Shown here: positions 16,427-25,793 of the stretch, one piece after another
Layout: each line of letters starts with the position of its first letter
How positions within the stretch are numbered: position 1 is the stretch's first letter
DNA from: Acidimicrobiia bacterium
Lineage (GTDB): Bacteria; Actinomycetota; Acidimicrobiia; Spongiisociales; UBA4744
Assembly: GCA_029863625.1 (NCBI GenBank)
Contig: JAOTUY010000023.1
Location: 1 to 42,311 of the forward strand
Length of the DNA: 42,311 nucleotides
Direction of reading: 5' to 3'
Notes under the pieces: generated by a model
Told to the model about the DNA's origin: nothing
What the model saw: only the letters and a program-made list of their open reading frames with translations
Databases searched by the model: none
Made by a program: the position numbers and the translations under genes

Positions 16427-16612
16427 ATGCCGAGACATGACCCTCTTCCCGAGCTCGAATTGACCGAACGAAGTTGGCAAGCCATCAACCGCGAGGCCTC
16501 TCAACCTCGGACCGAGCTCCACCGCCGCATCATCGAGGCACGCAACCGGGCCCGCCACAACGAAACCGACACGCTGCTGCACCGTATAGACGCGACACTG
16601 TCCACAGGCTGA
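16427..16612 (+). CDS. Small hypothetical protein
   Basis: 61 residues, charged and predicted helical (ELTERSWQAINREA, HRRIIEARNRARHNETDTLL), no Cys and no membrane helix. It sits in the gap between the permease and the membrane protein on the same strand, with a weak GCGAGG-type site upstream of ATG 16427. No family recognised; reality rests mainly on length, codon use and placement. Confidence 0.4.
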   Translation: MPRHDPLPELELTERSWQAINREASQPRTELHRRIIEARNRARHNETDTLLHRIDATLSTG

Positions 16613-16734
16613 CCCCGGCGGCCATTGAGCGGGGATGATTCGGCGCGAGGAGTCCTGAGGTGCCCAAGTGGTTGGCCTCCGATCGGAATGCCCGCCGACA
16701 GAGTGTCGAATTGCCACCGAGGTAGGGTTGCGCC

Positions 16735-17466
16735 GTGCAAACTTTCGTAGCTGTACTGGCGGCGGCCGCGGCAACTGGATTTGCCCTAGATCTTGGTGTG
16801 GATTGGCAACGACGACCACGTCCGCATGCCGGCATGTGGGCCTTGGCTATCGGCGCGTACGCTCTCGCAACGTGGGCCCTGGTCCTTGGACTGGCGGCCG
16901 GGTGGGGAGCAATGAGCTTTCGCTTGTTCTATTGGCTCGGCGCCATCGTCAACATCCCCATTCTCGCCGCGGGGTCGGTGTTCCTGGTGCTTGGGCCCAT
17001 CGCCGGACGGCGGTTTGCGTACGGTGTGGGGATTTGGTCGGTGTTGGGCGCGATCGCCACCTGGCTGGCGCCACTCAAAGGATCGACGGCGACCGACGGC
17101 ATCCCGGAGGGGAAGGAACTCTTTGACTTCATCATCGAGGTGGGCGGGGTTTCCGTGCCGGGACCAAGGGTGTTCGCCGCATTCGCCGGTGGAGTAGCAA
17201 CTTTGATCATCGTCGGCGCCGCCGGTTACAGCGTCGTGAAGTTCTGGCGATCGAATCGACGGTTGGCGATCGGCAATCTGCTGATCGTGCTTGGCACACT
17301 TGCAGCCGCCTCGGGCGGATCACTGACGGCACTCGGTGAAGCGGCTGGGTTTGCGGTGGCATTGTTGATCGGGGCGGTGCTGCTGTGGGTCGGCTATCGG
17401 GTCGCAGCAGGGTCCCGGCGACGAGTTGCCGAGCCCGTGTCAAGCGAGCTAACCCGAGGCGACTAG
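16735..17466 (+). CDS. Hypothetical integral membrane protein
   Basis: 243 residues with about seven predicted membrane helices spread over the whole length (first at 1-18, last near 207-226) and a short Arg-rich cytoplasmic tail. A soluble loop of about 25 residues (STATDGIPEGKELFDF) lies in the middle. No catalytic motif or named family recognised. GTG start at 16735 with GAGGTAGG about 9 bases upstream. Convergent with another membrane protein gene at 17541. Confidence 0.78.
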   Translation: MQTFVAVLAAAAATGFALDLGVDWQRRPRPHAGMWALAIGAYALATWALVLGLAAGWGAMSFRLFYWLGAIVNIPILAAGSVFLVLGPIAGRRFAYGVGIWSVLGAIATWLAPLKGSTATDGIPEGKELFDFIIEVGGVSVPGPRVFAAFAGGVATLIIVGAAGYSVVKFWRSNRRLAIGNLLIVLGTLAAASGGSLTALGEAAGFAVALLIGAVLLWVGYRVAAGSRRRVAEPVSSELTRGD

Positions 17467-17540
17467 GTCACCGAAGCGGCTCTACGTCGGTCTCAGAACC
17501 GGCTTCTATCTCGCCCACTCACACCGCCGCACCACTGATG

Positions 17541-18347
17541 TCAGAGTGAAATGGCTAACCCGTCAGCCAGGAACACCCTCACCGCGGCAATGAACACTCC
17601 AAGAAAGACCAAAGTTCCCCACGACAGTTGCGCCGATTCACGGACCGCGTAGATCACGCGCGGCTCCGGGGATGCCACCAACGTAAAGACAAGGAACACG
17701 CCACTCCACGGCAGCAACTCCAATGCACTGCTCACGCCGCCGGGCAACAAAAGGGGAAGAGCCAGAAATGCGCCAACTAGCCAGGCCGCAATCCCCACCA
17801 GGCCGATGAAGGCAATCCTGCCCTGTTTGGTGGAAGGGTCTTCGGGCGCGAATCGGAGCAGGGCCGGTGCCGCGAAGAGCCCAAGTCCTAGCAACCCGGC
17901 GACCCCCAACACCCCGACCACCCAGGTCAGTGACTCGGGCATGTCTATCGCGGTCAGCGCCCGGCTCGGGTCGGAGTTTGCGTCGAAGGGAAGCCGCGCC
18001 AACGGCATCAACCCCTGCCGGAAGCAGTGCAGCATCACCCACAGCACTGCCATGCGGGTCCCGTCATAGCGGGTTCCTCCCCGATAGATGCTTGCGAGAG
18101 CCCAACCAAGAACCAGGACGAGCAGGATCCCACCGAACCAGGCGATCTCCTGGCCCGAGGCCGTGAACTCCACGCGATCCGGGTACCAGCGCGGCCCCCG
18201 GTCGTACAGCACCCCGGCCGCAACAAGTCCAAGGTTGTAAAGCTCGAGAGCCACCACCGTCCCGAACGCAAACCCGAGCGATGAGTTCGCCACCAAGACT
18301 GCCAGGTTCAACCATCGTTGTCGCATTAATCGAAGGCTACCGATCAT
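17541..18347 (-). CDS. Hypothetical integral membrane protein
   Basis: 268 residues, about seven membrane helices. The extracytoplasmic segment after TM1 (YDRGPRWYPDRVEFTASGQE) and a second loop with DANSDPSRALTAIDMPESL separate helices. No motif that fixes a function is visible. Start ATG 18347; ATG 18326 (MRQRWLNL), immediately before TM1, is an equally likely alternative. Monocistronic; convergent with the gene ending at 17466. Confidence 0.75.
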   Translation of the reverse strand: MIGSLRLMRQRWLNLAVLVANSSLGFAFGTVVALELYNLGLVAAGVLYDRGPRWYPDRVEFTASGQEIAWFGGILLVLVLGWALASIYRGGTRYDGTRMAVLWVMLHCFRQGLMPLARLPFDANSDPSRALTAIDMPESLTWVVGVLGVAGLLGLGLFAAPALLRFAPEDPSTKQGRIAFIGLVGIAAWLVGAFLALPLLLPGGVSSALELLPWSGVFLVFTLVASPEPRVIYAVRESAQLSWGTLVFLGVFIAAVRVFLADGLAISL

Positions 18348-18448
18348 CGGGGACGCGGGGCGGGTGCGAAGTCGACGGAGTGCTCCAGAATCGACCCAAG
18401 ACGATGTCTTCCTTGGGCTTGCTGAGCAATGTCGTCGCGTAGGCTCGC

Positions 18449-19135
18449 TCAGAACGGCACGCCGACCGCGTCGCAGAGGAACTTCATGAACGGTGTGGCC
18501 CGCTTGCAGTTGTCGGTGAAGTACTCCATGAAGTGATCTGACGTGATCTGCCGTTGGGTAAGGCGTGTCGAGGCGATGAAATCCTTCCGTTTCAGATCCT
18601 CGATGAGCGGATGGTCCTCGGAGTATCCCTTGGGAGGACGACTCAGTGAATCGCCGGTGACGGTGAACACGTCAGTGAAGCGCTTCCCCCGGGTGGCTCT
18701 TTTCCAGGAGTTGGGGTCCTGGTCTATCTTTTCTCGGATGGCATAGGCCATCTTTGTCTCTGGCCTCCAGAGGCCAACGCCCATGTAGCACTCGCCCGGC
18801 TGCAGGTTCACGTAGAAACCAGGGGCATGCACGTCCTTGGCCGAAGCATGGCGGAATTGCAGGCCGGTGTTCTCCTTGTAAGGAGTCTTGTCCTTGGCAA
18901 AACGGGTGTCCCGCTGGATGCGGAAAAGAGACCCACCTACCTTGCGTGAATCGGCCACGAAATGCGAAGAGATGCCCTCAAGCGGCGTCGCGAAGTCGTT
19001 GATGAAATCAAGAGCAGGTTCGCGGACATAGCGCTCATACTGGTCCTGATGTTCCTTGAACCATTCCCGATTGTTGTTTTCGGCAAGGTCGTTGAGGAAC
19101 TCGAAGAGCTTGGAAGAAAAATATCTGGTGGTCAT
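18449..19135 (-). CDS. DUF2461 / TIGR02453 family protein
   Basis: 228 residues, cytoplasmic. Family traits are LFEFLNDLAENNNREWFKEH near the N-terminus, GGSLFRIQRDTRFAKDKTPY (the most conserved block, about 67-86), GFYVNLQPGE and GLWRPE. The molecular function of the family is not known. ATG at 19135 follows a divergent region with no obvious promoter. Length is normal for the family. Confidence 0.93.
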   Translation of the reverse strand: MTTRYFSSKLFEFLNDLAENNNREWFKEHQDQYERYVREPALDFINDFATPLEGISSHFVADSRKVGGSLFRIQRDTRFAKDKTPYKENTGLQFRHASAKDVHAPGFYVNLQPGECYMGVGLWRPETKMAYAIREKIDQDPNSWKRATRGKRFTDVFTVTGDSLSRPPKGYSEDHPLIEDLKRKDFIASTRLTQRQITSDHFMEYFTDNCKRATPFMKFLCDAVGVPF

Positions 19136-19254
19136 CCGACCACGCTACCGAAAACAAAGGATCGGGGGAACCCCCCTTGTGGTCATCAGCTATCAGCCAT
19201 GAGGCAACGAACCGAGAACCGAGGGCGGCCGTCAGGGCAGCCGACTGAAAACTG

Positions 19255-22200
19255 TCACGCCCAGGCGCTGAGTCCCTCTGCCGCTAGCGCCTCGAGTTCC
19301 GGCAACAACCGCTGCATCTGCTCCTCGAGATGATCCCAGGCTCGTGCGGTACCATCGAAATCCCCCAACTTCGCGAGGTCGTTCATTCGTTTGGCAGCGT
19401 CAAAGGGACCGTGAGCGGCAAACAGACCAACCGTTCCCTTTATGCGATGGGATAGTTCACGGGGTACCGCCAGCTCACCCGCTTCGAAGCCGGCGACAAT
19501 CTGACTGCGAAGGCCCGGATACTCCTCGAGGAAGAGCTGCGCCATCTCCTTGAGCAATTCGGTCATCCCTTCGACCCGTTCGAGCGCCTCGCGACGATCG
19601 ATGATCGTTTCCGTTACACCTTCCGCCTGCCCGGCATCTTGATCGCGTTCGGATCGGGACGACATGCCCACTAGTTGCTCGACGGTGGCGTAGAGCTCAT
19701 CAGCGCTGAACGGTTTTGAAACGTAGGCGTCCATCCCCGCCTCGAGACACCGCTGCCGATCTGATTCCATGGCGTGAGCCGTCAGGGCAACGATGGGGAC
19801 GTGAGCTTTACCGTTTTCCCACTGTCTGATCACCTGGGTTGCTTCCAGACCATCGAGCTCCGGCATCTGCACGTCCATGAGCACCGCATCAAAACTCCCC
19901 TCTTGAACAGCCTCGACGGCCTCGAGGCCGTCCTCAACGGCCACCACCGAGTGACCCCGTTTCTCGAGGAGCCGGATGGCCAGCATCCGATTGGTCGGAC
20001 TGTCGTCTGCCAGGAGCAGACGCAACCTTGGCCGACGTTCGCGCAACCAGTGTTTGGTGACAAGGAACTCGGGATGCATACGCTCTGACGTCACCAGCCG
20101 GACCGCGTCGAGCAGTTCACTCTGGGAGACCGGTTTGGTGAGATACGCCGAAACCCCGGCGTTGCGGAACCGAGCGGCATCTCCGCGCTCGCCCGCCACC
20201 GGGACGGCGATAACCGGGATGTCCTTGAAATCAGGATGGGTGGTGATCCGACTGCACGTTTCGAGAATGTTCTCGCGCACATCAACGACCACCGCCCGAG
20301 GTTTCACCTGGAGTCGGGCCAGGTCGTGCATGGTGTCGAGTGCCGCGCCCAGATCGGTGACCACCGACGTCGCAACATTGCCCTGCCGAAGCATCTCGCT
20401 GAGACTGCGCTGGGCGGCAACGGCATCCGCGATGACCAGAACCCTCAGATCAGAGCCGTCGGTTGCATCGACCGGGGTCATCAGGTCGAGGAGACCCGCT
20501 TCCGCCAGACGGGCGGTGAAGTGGAATCTGCTCCCCGCTCCTACCTCGCTCTCGACCCAGATCTTGCCACCCATCATCTTGACCAGATCCGCTGTGATGG
20601 TAAGGCCCAGGCCGGTACCGCCGTACCTGCGCGTGGTTGACCCGTCGGCCTGCGCGAAGGAGTCAAAAATCCGGTCCCGAACGTCTTCTGGTATCCCGAT
20701 GCCGGTATCCGAGACAACGAAATGAAGTTCCATCGCCTCAGCGGACACCGAATTCACAGAGACAGCAACCTTCACATGTCCGACGTGGGTGAACTTGAGG
20801 GCGTTGCCGAGGAGGTTGAACAGGATCTGCCGCACCCGCCCGGGGTCGCCCACCACCGCATCGGGCACAGCCGGGTCGAGTTCGACCGACAGTTCGAGTC
20901 CTTTTTCGGCTGCTCGAACGGCCATGGTTCGCACAGTGTCGCCGATGGTGTCACCGAGGCTAAAGGGAATCTCCTCGAGATGGAGCTTGCCCGCCTCGAT
21001 CTTGGAGAGATCCAGGAGATCGTTGATCAGCGTCAGCAGGGCGTCAATCGAGGTCTTGGTGGTGCCGAGGTATTCGCGCTGCTCGGCGGATAGCTCCGTC
21101 TCGAGCGTCAGCTCGGTCATTCCCAGAATGGCGTTCATAGGCGTGCGGATCTCGTGCGAGATGTTGGCCAGGAACTGAGCTTTGCTGGCAGCCGCCTGCT
21201 GGGCTGCGTCCCGAGCTCGTTGCAGTTCAATCTCTGCTTCTTTGCGGGCCGTTACGTCTCGGGAGTTGACGACCCAGGCGTTCACTTCGGGGTCGTGGAG
21301 CATGTTGACGGCGGACGCCTCCATCAGCCTCCACGATCCGTCGGCGTGCAGCATCCGATGTTCGAATGGGATGCCCGACGCTCCCGCTGCCACTCCGTGA
21401 CCCGACTCCCGGAAGGCGGCTCGATCATCAGGATGAATCAACTCAAACAAATCTGTATCGACGAGATCATGCGGCTGATAACCAAGGAGACGGCGGATGG
21501 AGTCACTAATGAATCCCAGCGTGCCCTCTTCGGACATGGTGTAAAGCAGGTCGGCAACATTCTCGGCAACCAGCCGAAGTCGCCGCTCGGTACGATGCAG
21601 GGCTTGCTCGGCTGCTTGGCGACGCCGTTCCGAACGATAGGCGACGATCAGGTTGGCGCACGAGGCCAGGAACGGCTCAATGGCGGTTACGAGAAGGGCG
21701 TCATAGCCGCCCGGGCGGTTGGCGATGCCAACCACGCCGACCAGGTCCGCTCCACGCCGGAGCGGAACGCCGAGGAATGAGTTTATCTCGGGATAGGAAT
21801 CCGGTCTTTCTCCGCGGCCAACATCCTGATCGGGGTTATTGGAGATCACCGTCTCGCCGCCGGTGATAACAGCCCTGGATAGCCTATCCAGGTTATCGAA
21901 CGGCAAACCCCCGGCGGGGTGACCGGTGTAGAACCCGGCAGATTCCGCGTCCCAGGCAACGCCGGAGAGAGCATGGGGCTGGAGATACGGACCGTCGGCG
22001 TTCTGGTGGATTTCACCAACGTACCCGAATGCACTTCCGGTGAGGCCGAGGAGGTCTTCCAACACACGCCCGAAAAGAACCTGAGGCTCGACATCCGCAA
22101 TGAATTCCGATTGGAGATTGGCGATACTGTTGAGAAGTGCATTCTTCTTGGCCAGCTCCCGCTGCACCCCGGCCAGATCGGTTACGTCGCTGATCGACAC

Positions 22201-23235
22201 CAGGACCCGGCTGAAGTCCGGGCCCCATCGACCGGCGGGCACCGACCAGTGCAAAACGCAGTCGATCGATCGCCCTTGGGTGGTTCGCCCGGTGAATTCG
22301 ACGACCAGGCGGTCCTCGCCATCCCAGATCGCTTGCAGTTGATCAACAAAAGAATCAAGCGTTCCCTGATCGACGGTGCGGGGATCGATGGAACCAAGCA
22401 GTTGGTCGCGGTCTGCAGCTTCAATCAGCGCAACAGCTGCATCGTTGACATCAGTGACCCGGAGCAGCCGAAGGGTCTCCTCAACGAGTTCGGGGTTCTC
22501 GGCCAGGTACCCCCTGAGATCGGTCACCCCTTGCCTGCGCAGCTGCTCGAGCCTCTTCGCCGCCCCGCTGTAGTCTTCCTCCCAGATCGAAACTGGGGCG
22601 CGGTCGAACACATTACGGTATCCCTTCTCAGATCCGCTCACCACCCGCCACAACACGTGTAGGGCCCCGCTGAGCACTATGAAGATGCCCAACTGGATGG
22701 CCATGCCAAACAGCTCGTTCTGGTCAACTTTCTGGAAAACACCGGCTCCCTGGTCGGCCGCCCATATCAACTGGCCCACCCACACGATTGACAGAAAACT
22801 GAGGTACTTCCACAAGTGTCTTCGCTCAACAAACAGCCCGCCCAATGCTCCCAAGGCAGCAACTCCCACCATCATTGCGGCCCGGTTGTCGCTCGATTGC
22901 ACGGGGATCTGAAGGGCGGCGATGGTGACCACTACCAGCACCACGGGCAAGGCTCGAGGCCGGTCGAGCCGCAGCTGCAGCAAGGCCATTAGTGCACCGG
23001 CCAGCGCCAGCGCGGCGAAGAGACCTATTGAGGCGTCGTAGACGAAGAGGGCCACCCCGCCGAGTATCGGGAACGCCGCCAACCCCAACCAGAGAATCCC
23101 CCGAATGAAGTCCCGCTCGATAGCCAGCAGGGCGCGGTCGATCGATGCTCGCCGGGGGATCGTCCCAACTGAAGGAAACCAACTGGTGGACATACCCACT
23201 GGAAATCGGCAGCCAGCGGCAACATCTTGAGACAT
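19255..23235 (-). CDS. Large membrane hybrid histidine kinase (6TM-PAS-GAF-PAS-HisKA-HATPase-REC-REC-HPt)
   Basis: 1326 residues. Order: about six membrane helices (45-200), PAS-like domain (about 205-350, RAPVSIWEEDYSG), GAF (about 370-535), PAS (about 548-665, FELIHPDDRAAF), HisKA with FLANISHEIRTPMN (H694), HATPase (N-box NLLGNALKF, DTGIGIP, GTGLGLTI), a degenerate receiver (930-1045; acidic pair reduced to A936/D937, D985 and K1034 kept), a canonical receiver (1070-1190; LADDS, D1121 in LMDVQMPELDG, SKPF), and an HPt domain (H1263 in LSHRIKGTVG). This allows a full internal phosphorelay to an unlinked regulator. The linker VTKHWLRERR (1059-1068) is shared with the kinase at 3492-5123. Start ATG 23235; ATG 23193 (MSTSWF) is possible. 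Signal unknown. Confidence 0.93.
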   Translation of the reverse strand: MSQDVAAGCRFPVGMSTSWFPSVGTIPRRASIDRALLAIERDFIRGILWLGLAAFPILGGVALFVYDASIGLFAALALAGALMALLQLRLDRPRALPVVLVVVTIAALQIPVQSSDNRAAMMVGVAALGALGGLFVERRHLWKYLSFLSIVWVGQLIWAADQGAGVFQKVDQNELFGMAIQLGIFIVLSGALHVLWRVVSGSEKGYRNVFDRAPVSIWEEDYSGAAKRLEQLRRQGVTDLRGYLAENPELVEETLRLLRVTDVNDAAVALIEAADRDQLLGSIDPRTVDQGTLDSFVDQLQAIWDGEDRLVVEFTGRTTQGRSIDCVLHWSVPAGRWGPDFSRVLVSISDVTDLAGVQRELAKKNALLNSIANLQSEFIADVEPQVLFGRVLEDLLGLTGSAFGYVGEIHQNADGPYLQPHALSGVAWDAESAGFYTGHPAGGLPFDNLDRLSRAVITGGETVISNNPDQDVGRGERPDSYPEINSFLGVPLRRGADLVGVVGIANRPGGYDALLVTAIEPFLASCANLIVAYRSERRRQAAEQALHRTERRLRLVAENVADLLYTMSEEGTLGFISDSIRRLLGYQPHDLVDTDLFELIHPDDRAAFRESGHGVAAGASGIPFEHRMLHADGSWRLMEASAVNMLHDPEVNAWVVNSRDVTARKEAEIELQRARDAAQQAAASKAQFLANISHEIRTPMNAILGMTELTLETELSAEQREYLGTTKTSIDALLTLINDLLDLSKIEAGKLHLEEIPFSLGDTIGDTVRTMAVRAAEKGLELSVELDPAVPDAVVGDPGRVRQILFNLLGNALKFTHVGHVKVAVSVNSVSAEAMELHFVVSDTGIGIPEDVRDRIFDSFAQADGSTTRRYGGTGLGLTITADLVKMMGGKIWVESEVGAGSRFHFTARLAEAGLLDLMTPVDATDGSDLRVLVIADAVAAQRSLSEMLRQGNVATSVVTDLGAALDTMHDLARLQVKPRAVVVDVRENILETCSRITTHPDFKDIPVIAVPVAGERGDAARFRNAGVSAYLTKPVSQSELLDAVRLVTSERMHPEFLVTKHWLRERRPRLRLLLADDSPTNRMLAIRLLEKRGHSVVAVEDGLEAVEAVQEGSFDAVLMDVQMPELDGLEATQVIRQWENGKAHVPIVALTAHAMESDRQRCLEAGMDAYVSKPFSADELYATVEQLVGMSSRSERDQDAGQAEGVTETIIDRREALERVEGMTELLKEMAQLFLEEYPGLRSQIVAGFEAGELAVPRELSHRIKGTVGLFAAHGPFDAAKRMNDLAKLGDFDGTARAWDHLEEQMQRLLPELEALAAEGLSAWA

Positions 23236-23343
23236 CCGGTAGTCCGGGCGCAGTCAATCCTGAGTCCTTACCAACCCTTTACATGCCCTGCACCGTCTTC
23301 GAACCGGCCGGTCCGATGGTGTAGTCAGCCAACAAGGAGCGGC

Positions 23344-23652
23344 ATGAAGAGGATGACCGGAATCGCACTGCTGATCGCCCTTCTGTCGACCGGATGCCGG
23401 CCGATGGGATTGCCTGCCATCTCAGACCCGGTGGAAAGCACCACCACCACGATTGCGACCAGGACAACAACCAGATCGATAGCCGATTCGGGCCCAAGCC
23501 AACCGTTGAACCCGGCCGGATCAGTCGCGCCCTCCGAAGGAACCGCGCCAGAAGTAGCGATCGACCTGACCGAACTCGACGCACTGCTTGCAGAACTCGA
23601 CGACGTGCTGGCCGACGTGGATGGCGCCATGAAAGAAGGAGAAGAGCAATGA
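23344..23652 (+). CDS. Small predicted lipoprotein
   Basis: 102 residues. Signal peptide with lipobox LSTGC, then a Thr/Ser-rich linker and an acidic helical C-terminus (LTELDALLAELDDVLADVDGAM has a repeated L-D pattern). AAGGAG lies about 4 bases before ATG 23344, which excludes the longer frame from 23227. The stop overlaps the start of the next gene (ATGA), so the two are coupled and probably act together at the cell surface. No family recognised. Confidence 0.82.
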   Translation: MKRMTGIALLIALLSTGCRPMGLPAISDPVESTTTTIATRTTTRSIADSGPSQPLNPAGSVAPSEGTAPEVAIDLTELDALLAELDDVLADVDGAMKEGEEQ

Positions 23653-24392
23653 AGACGAATCTCGTCAAGCGAACAGCCGCAGGAGCCACCATTTCGGCCA
23701 TGTTGATGGCAATGCCGGGCACAGCCTTCGCCCAGACCGAACCCGTCGATTCGACGGTCACCGAGACCGACCGATCCGCAACCCTCGACGGGCTCAAGCG
23801 TCGGGCACTCGAGACGATCGACACCCGGCTGGATGCCATCGACCGCTGGACCCATCGGGTAGAGACCAATGAACACCTCACCGATGACCACCGCTCGGTG
23901 CTCATCGCCGAGCTGAACGCCGCCGCCGGAGGGCTCAGAAGCTTGGCGGCCGACATCGAGGCGGCCACCACGTACTCAGAACTCGGCGGTTTGATCCCCA
24001 AGATCGTCGAGGGCTATTGGGTATTCGCCCTTCTCGGACCAAAGGTGCATCTGGTCATCGCCGCCAACGTCATGGCAGATATCAATGACCGCTTCGACGA
24101 GGTCGCGGCGTCGACTCAGGAAGCTATTGAAAGGGTTGAAGCTGCGGGATACGACCCGGTGGATGCCCGGGCCGCCCTCGATCGGATGCTGGCGCACCTG
24201 ACTGCGGCTTCTACGTTGATCGACCAGGTTCCCGGGAGCGTTCTCCATCTGCGACCGGCCGATATGCCGGAAGCGGGAGAGCAGCTCCGCAGCGCCCAGG
24301 CCGATCTCAAGTCCGCAGCAGAAGAGCTACGGGCCGCACAACAAGCGGGCCGGCAAGCCGTCGAAGCCATCAAAGACGCCATCCATCGATAA
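23649..24392 (+). CDS. Secreted helical protein of unknown function
   Basis: 247 residues. A signal peptide (basic start MKTNLVKR, hydrophobic core, cleavage near AFAQT) precedes a long, mostly helical and charged domain, with heptad-like stretches (LDGLKRRALETIDTRLDAI and EQLRSAQADLKSAAEEL) suggestive of coiled coils. No Cys after the signal peptide. ATG overlaps the stop of the lipoprotein gene. The Ala/Glu/Arg-rich helical composition recalls secreted actinobacterial proteins of unknown function; no motif fixes a role. A GC-rich hairpin follows the stop. Confidence 0.82.
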   Translation: MKTNLVKRTAAGATISAMLMAMPGTAFAQTEPVDSTVTETDRSATLDGLKRRALETIDTRLDAIDRWTHRVETNEHLTDDHRSVLIAELNAAAGGLRSLAADIEAATTYSELGGLIPKIVEGYWVFALLGPKVHLVIAANVMADINDRFDEVAASTQEAIERVEAAGYDPVDARAALDRMLAHLTAASTLIDQVPGSVLHLRPADMPEAGEQLRSAQADLKSAAEELRAAQQAGRQAVEAIKDAIHR

Positions 24393-24412
24393 TCCTGTGC
24401 TGGGAGGCGACG

Positions 24413-24450
24413 GAACGCGGCCCGTCACCACGGCGGGCCGCCGACCGTTC
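24413..24450 (+). terminator. GC-rich hairpin after the secreted-protein gene
   Basis: GCGGCCCG (24417-24424) pairs with CGGGCCGC (24434-24441) across a 9-base loop, and GAACG/CGTTC extends it with a small internal bulge. It lies 20-60 bases after the stop at 24392 and before a convergent gene. There is no T-tract, so termination may be partly Rho-dependent. Confidence 0.45.
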
Positions 24451-24520
24451 GCGGCGCACTCATCGAAGGACCCTGGCAGTCGCCGGGCCGAACACGGGAG
24501 ATTCCCGTTTTCAGACCAGG

Positions 24521-25213
24521 TCAGGGCCCATCATTTTCATTTGTTCCGGACGGTGCCAAGGAACGAATTGCGAGAAAGGTGATCCAGATCGCGGCCAGAG
24601 CAACGAAGAGCCGCTGGGGAATCCCCTGCACCTCGGGAGGGGTGAACAGAAAGATGATACCGACGGTCGTCATCGCCGATCCGAGCACGAGCGTGATAGC
24701 CCGCAGCGGCCGCATTACCTTGTCGACGCTGGCCAGCGCCGCCGCTCCCAGCATGGCCACGACGAGAGCACTGAACGCGATCCCCGATAGCACGTCGTGC
24801 ACGGCACCTTCAAGCGTGAAGAATCCACCCGGGCGCAGATCATCCCGAAAGATCGCCACCCCGATCATCAGAATCGCATGACCGGCGACGGCAGTCCACA
24901 GAACCCGTCCCGGCCGGCTGGACTTGAAACGCCGGCGCAGACCGGCGGCACACAATGCCATCAGAACCGCGTAGACCACCAAACCCACCGTCCACAACCA
25001 ATCGGAGACGCCCTGAGCACTCAGCTTGCTGATGGTGTCGGCGACATGCTCATATCCGGGCCGGCGGGCGGCGGCAACGAAGAAGGCAGATAGAGCCACC
25101 ACCGGCGCCAAGATACCGCAGGCGACCAGGCGGCGGGTGCCCGGATCAGGATCACTTTCCGCCTTCGGTAGGCGAACCGATCGTTGGGCCTTCGTAGTGT
25201 TCCCCTTTGACAA
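24521..25213 (-). CDS. DUF998 family membrane protein
   Basis: About 230 residues with six predicted membrane helices. The family mark is the early PGYEHVADTISKLSAQG segment after TM1, followed by repeated hydrophobic helices and FRDDLRPG in a loop. DUF998 proteins are uncharacterised. The start is uncertain: TTG 25213 (with GGGAG 8 bases upstream) overlaps the end of the phosphatidyltransferase gene by 62 bases, and the frame is open to another TTG at 25255. The overlap points to co-translation with that gene. Confidence 0.82.
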   Translation of the reverse strand: MSKGNTTKAQRSVRLPKAESDPDPGTRRLVACGILAPVVALSAFFVAAARRPGYEHVADTISKLSAQGVSDWLWTVGLVVYAVLMALCAAGLRRRFKSSRPGRVLWTAVAGHAILMIGVAIFRDDLRPGGFFTLEGAVHDVLSGIAFSALVVAMLGAAALASVDKVMRPLRAITLVLGSAMTTVGIIFLFTPPEVQGIPQRLFVALAAIWITFLAIRSLAPSGTNENDGP

Positions 25214-25709
25214 ACGCTCTGACTCCCTGAAAGAACATGGGCAGCACCTTGCCAAAAAACTTCTTGTACTCCAGCATCATCAGCACAGCAAGGGTTCCGA
25301 GCGGTATCGCCAGAGAGGCGCCTTCGGACGCGAAGATCAGCCAGAGGGCCGCTCCGTAGCCGGTGCCCTGCAGCACTTGGGAAACCGCCGGATTCTTGGT
25401 CCACAGGTAGATGCCTCCCACCAAGACGATCCCCGTGATCACGAGTCCTAGGGGAGCCCGATCGCTCAGCCCCAATCCGACGAGGACGCATGCCCCAACC
25501 CACGTGTCGACCAGCATGTCGGTTTCGCCGAACAACGTGCGCCGCCCGGAAGAACGGGCCAGCCGACCATCGAAGACATCCGTGGCCCATGCAACACTCA
25601 GGAGGATCGAGAACAGATGAACGCGATCTCCGATCAACGCCCCGGCAGCCGCCACACCAAGGATGAGACGGCTCCCCGTCAGCACGTCGGCGAGCACGGC
25701 ACGAAACAT
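25152..25709 (-). CDS. CDP-alcohol phosphatidyltransferase family protein
   Basis: 185-residue integral membrane enzyme. The CDP-alcohol motif starts normally: D44..D47-G48..A51-R52 (DVFDGRLAR), eight residues, G61, then D64 and D68. The canonical form has three residues between G61 and the third Asp; here there are two. Five or six membrane helices follow. The family transfers a phosphoalcohol from CDP-linked donors to make phospholipids; which head group is used cannot be told. ATG 25709 immediately precedes the first conserved segment. Divergent from abfD (84 bases apart). Confidence 0.82.
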   Translation of the reverse strand: MFRAVLADVLTGSRLILGVAAAGALIGDRVHLFSILLSVAWATDVFDGRLARSSGRRTLFGETDMLVDTWVGACVLVGLGLSDRAPLGLVITGIVLVGGIYLWTKNPAVSQVLQGTGYGAALWLIFASEGASLAIPLGTLAVLMMLEYKKFFGKVLPMFFQGVRAFVKGEHYEGPTIGSPTEGGK

Positions 25710-25793
25710 GATGCAAGCATGGCAGACAAGATGACATCGATCCGCCTTCGCCGGTATTTGCAGAGGCCGGGTCGTCGAGGATCGGAGGCAAGG

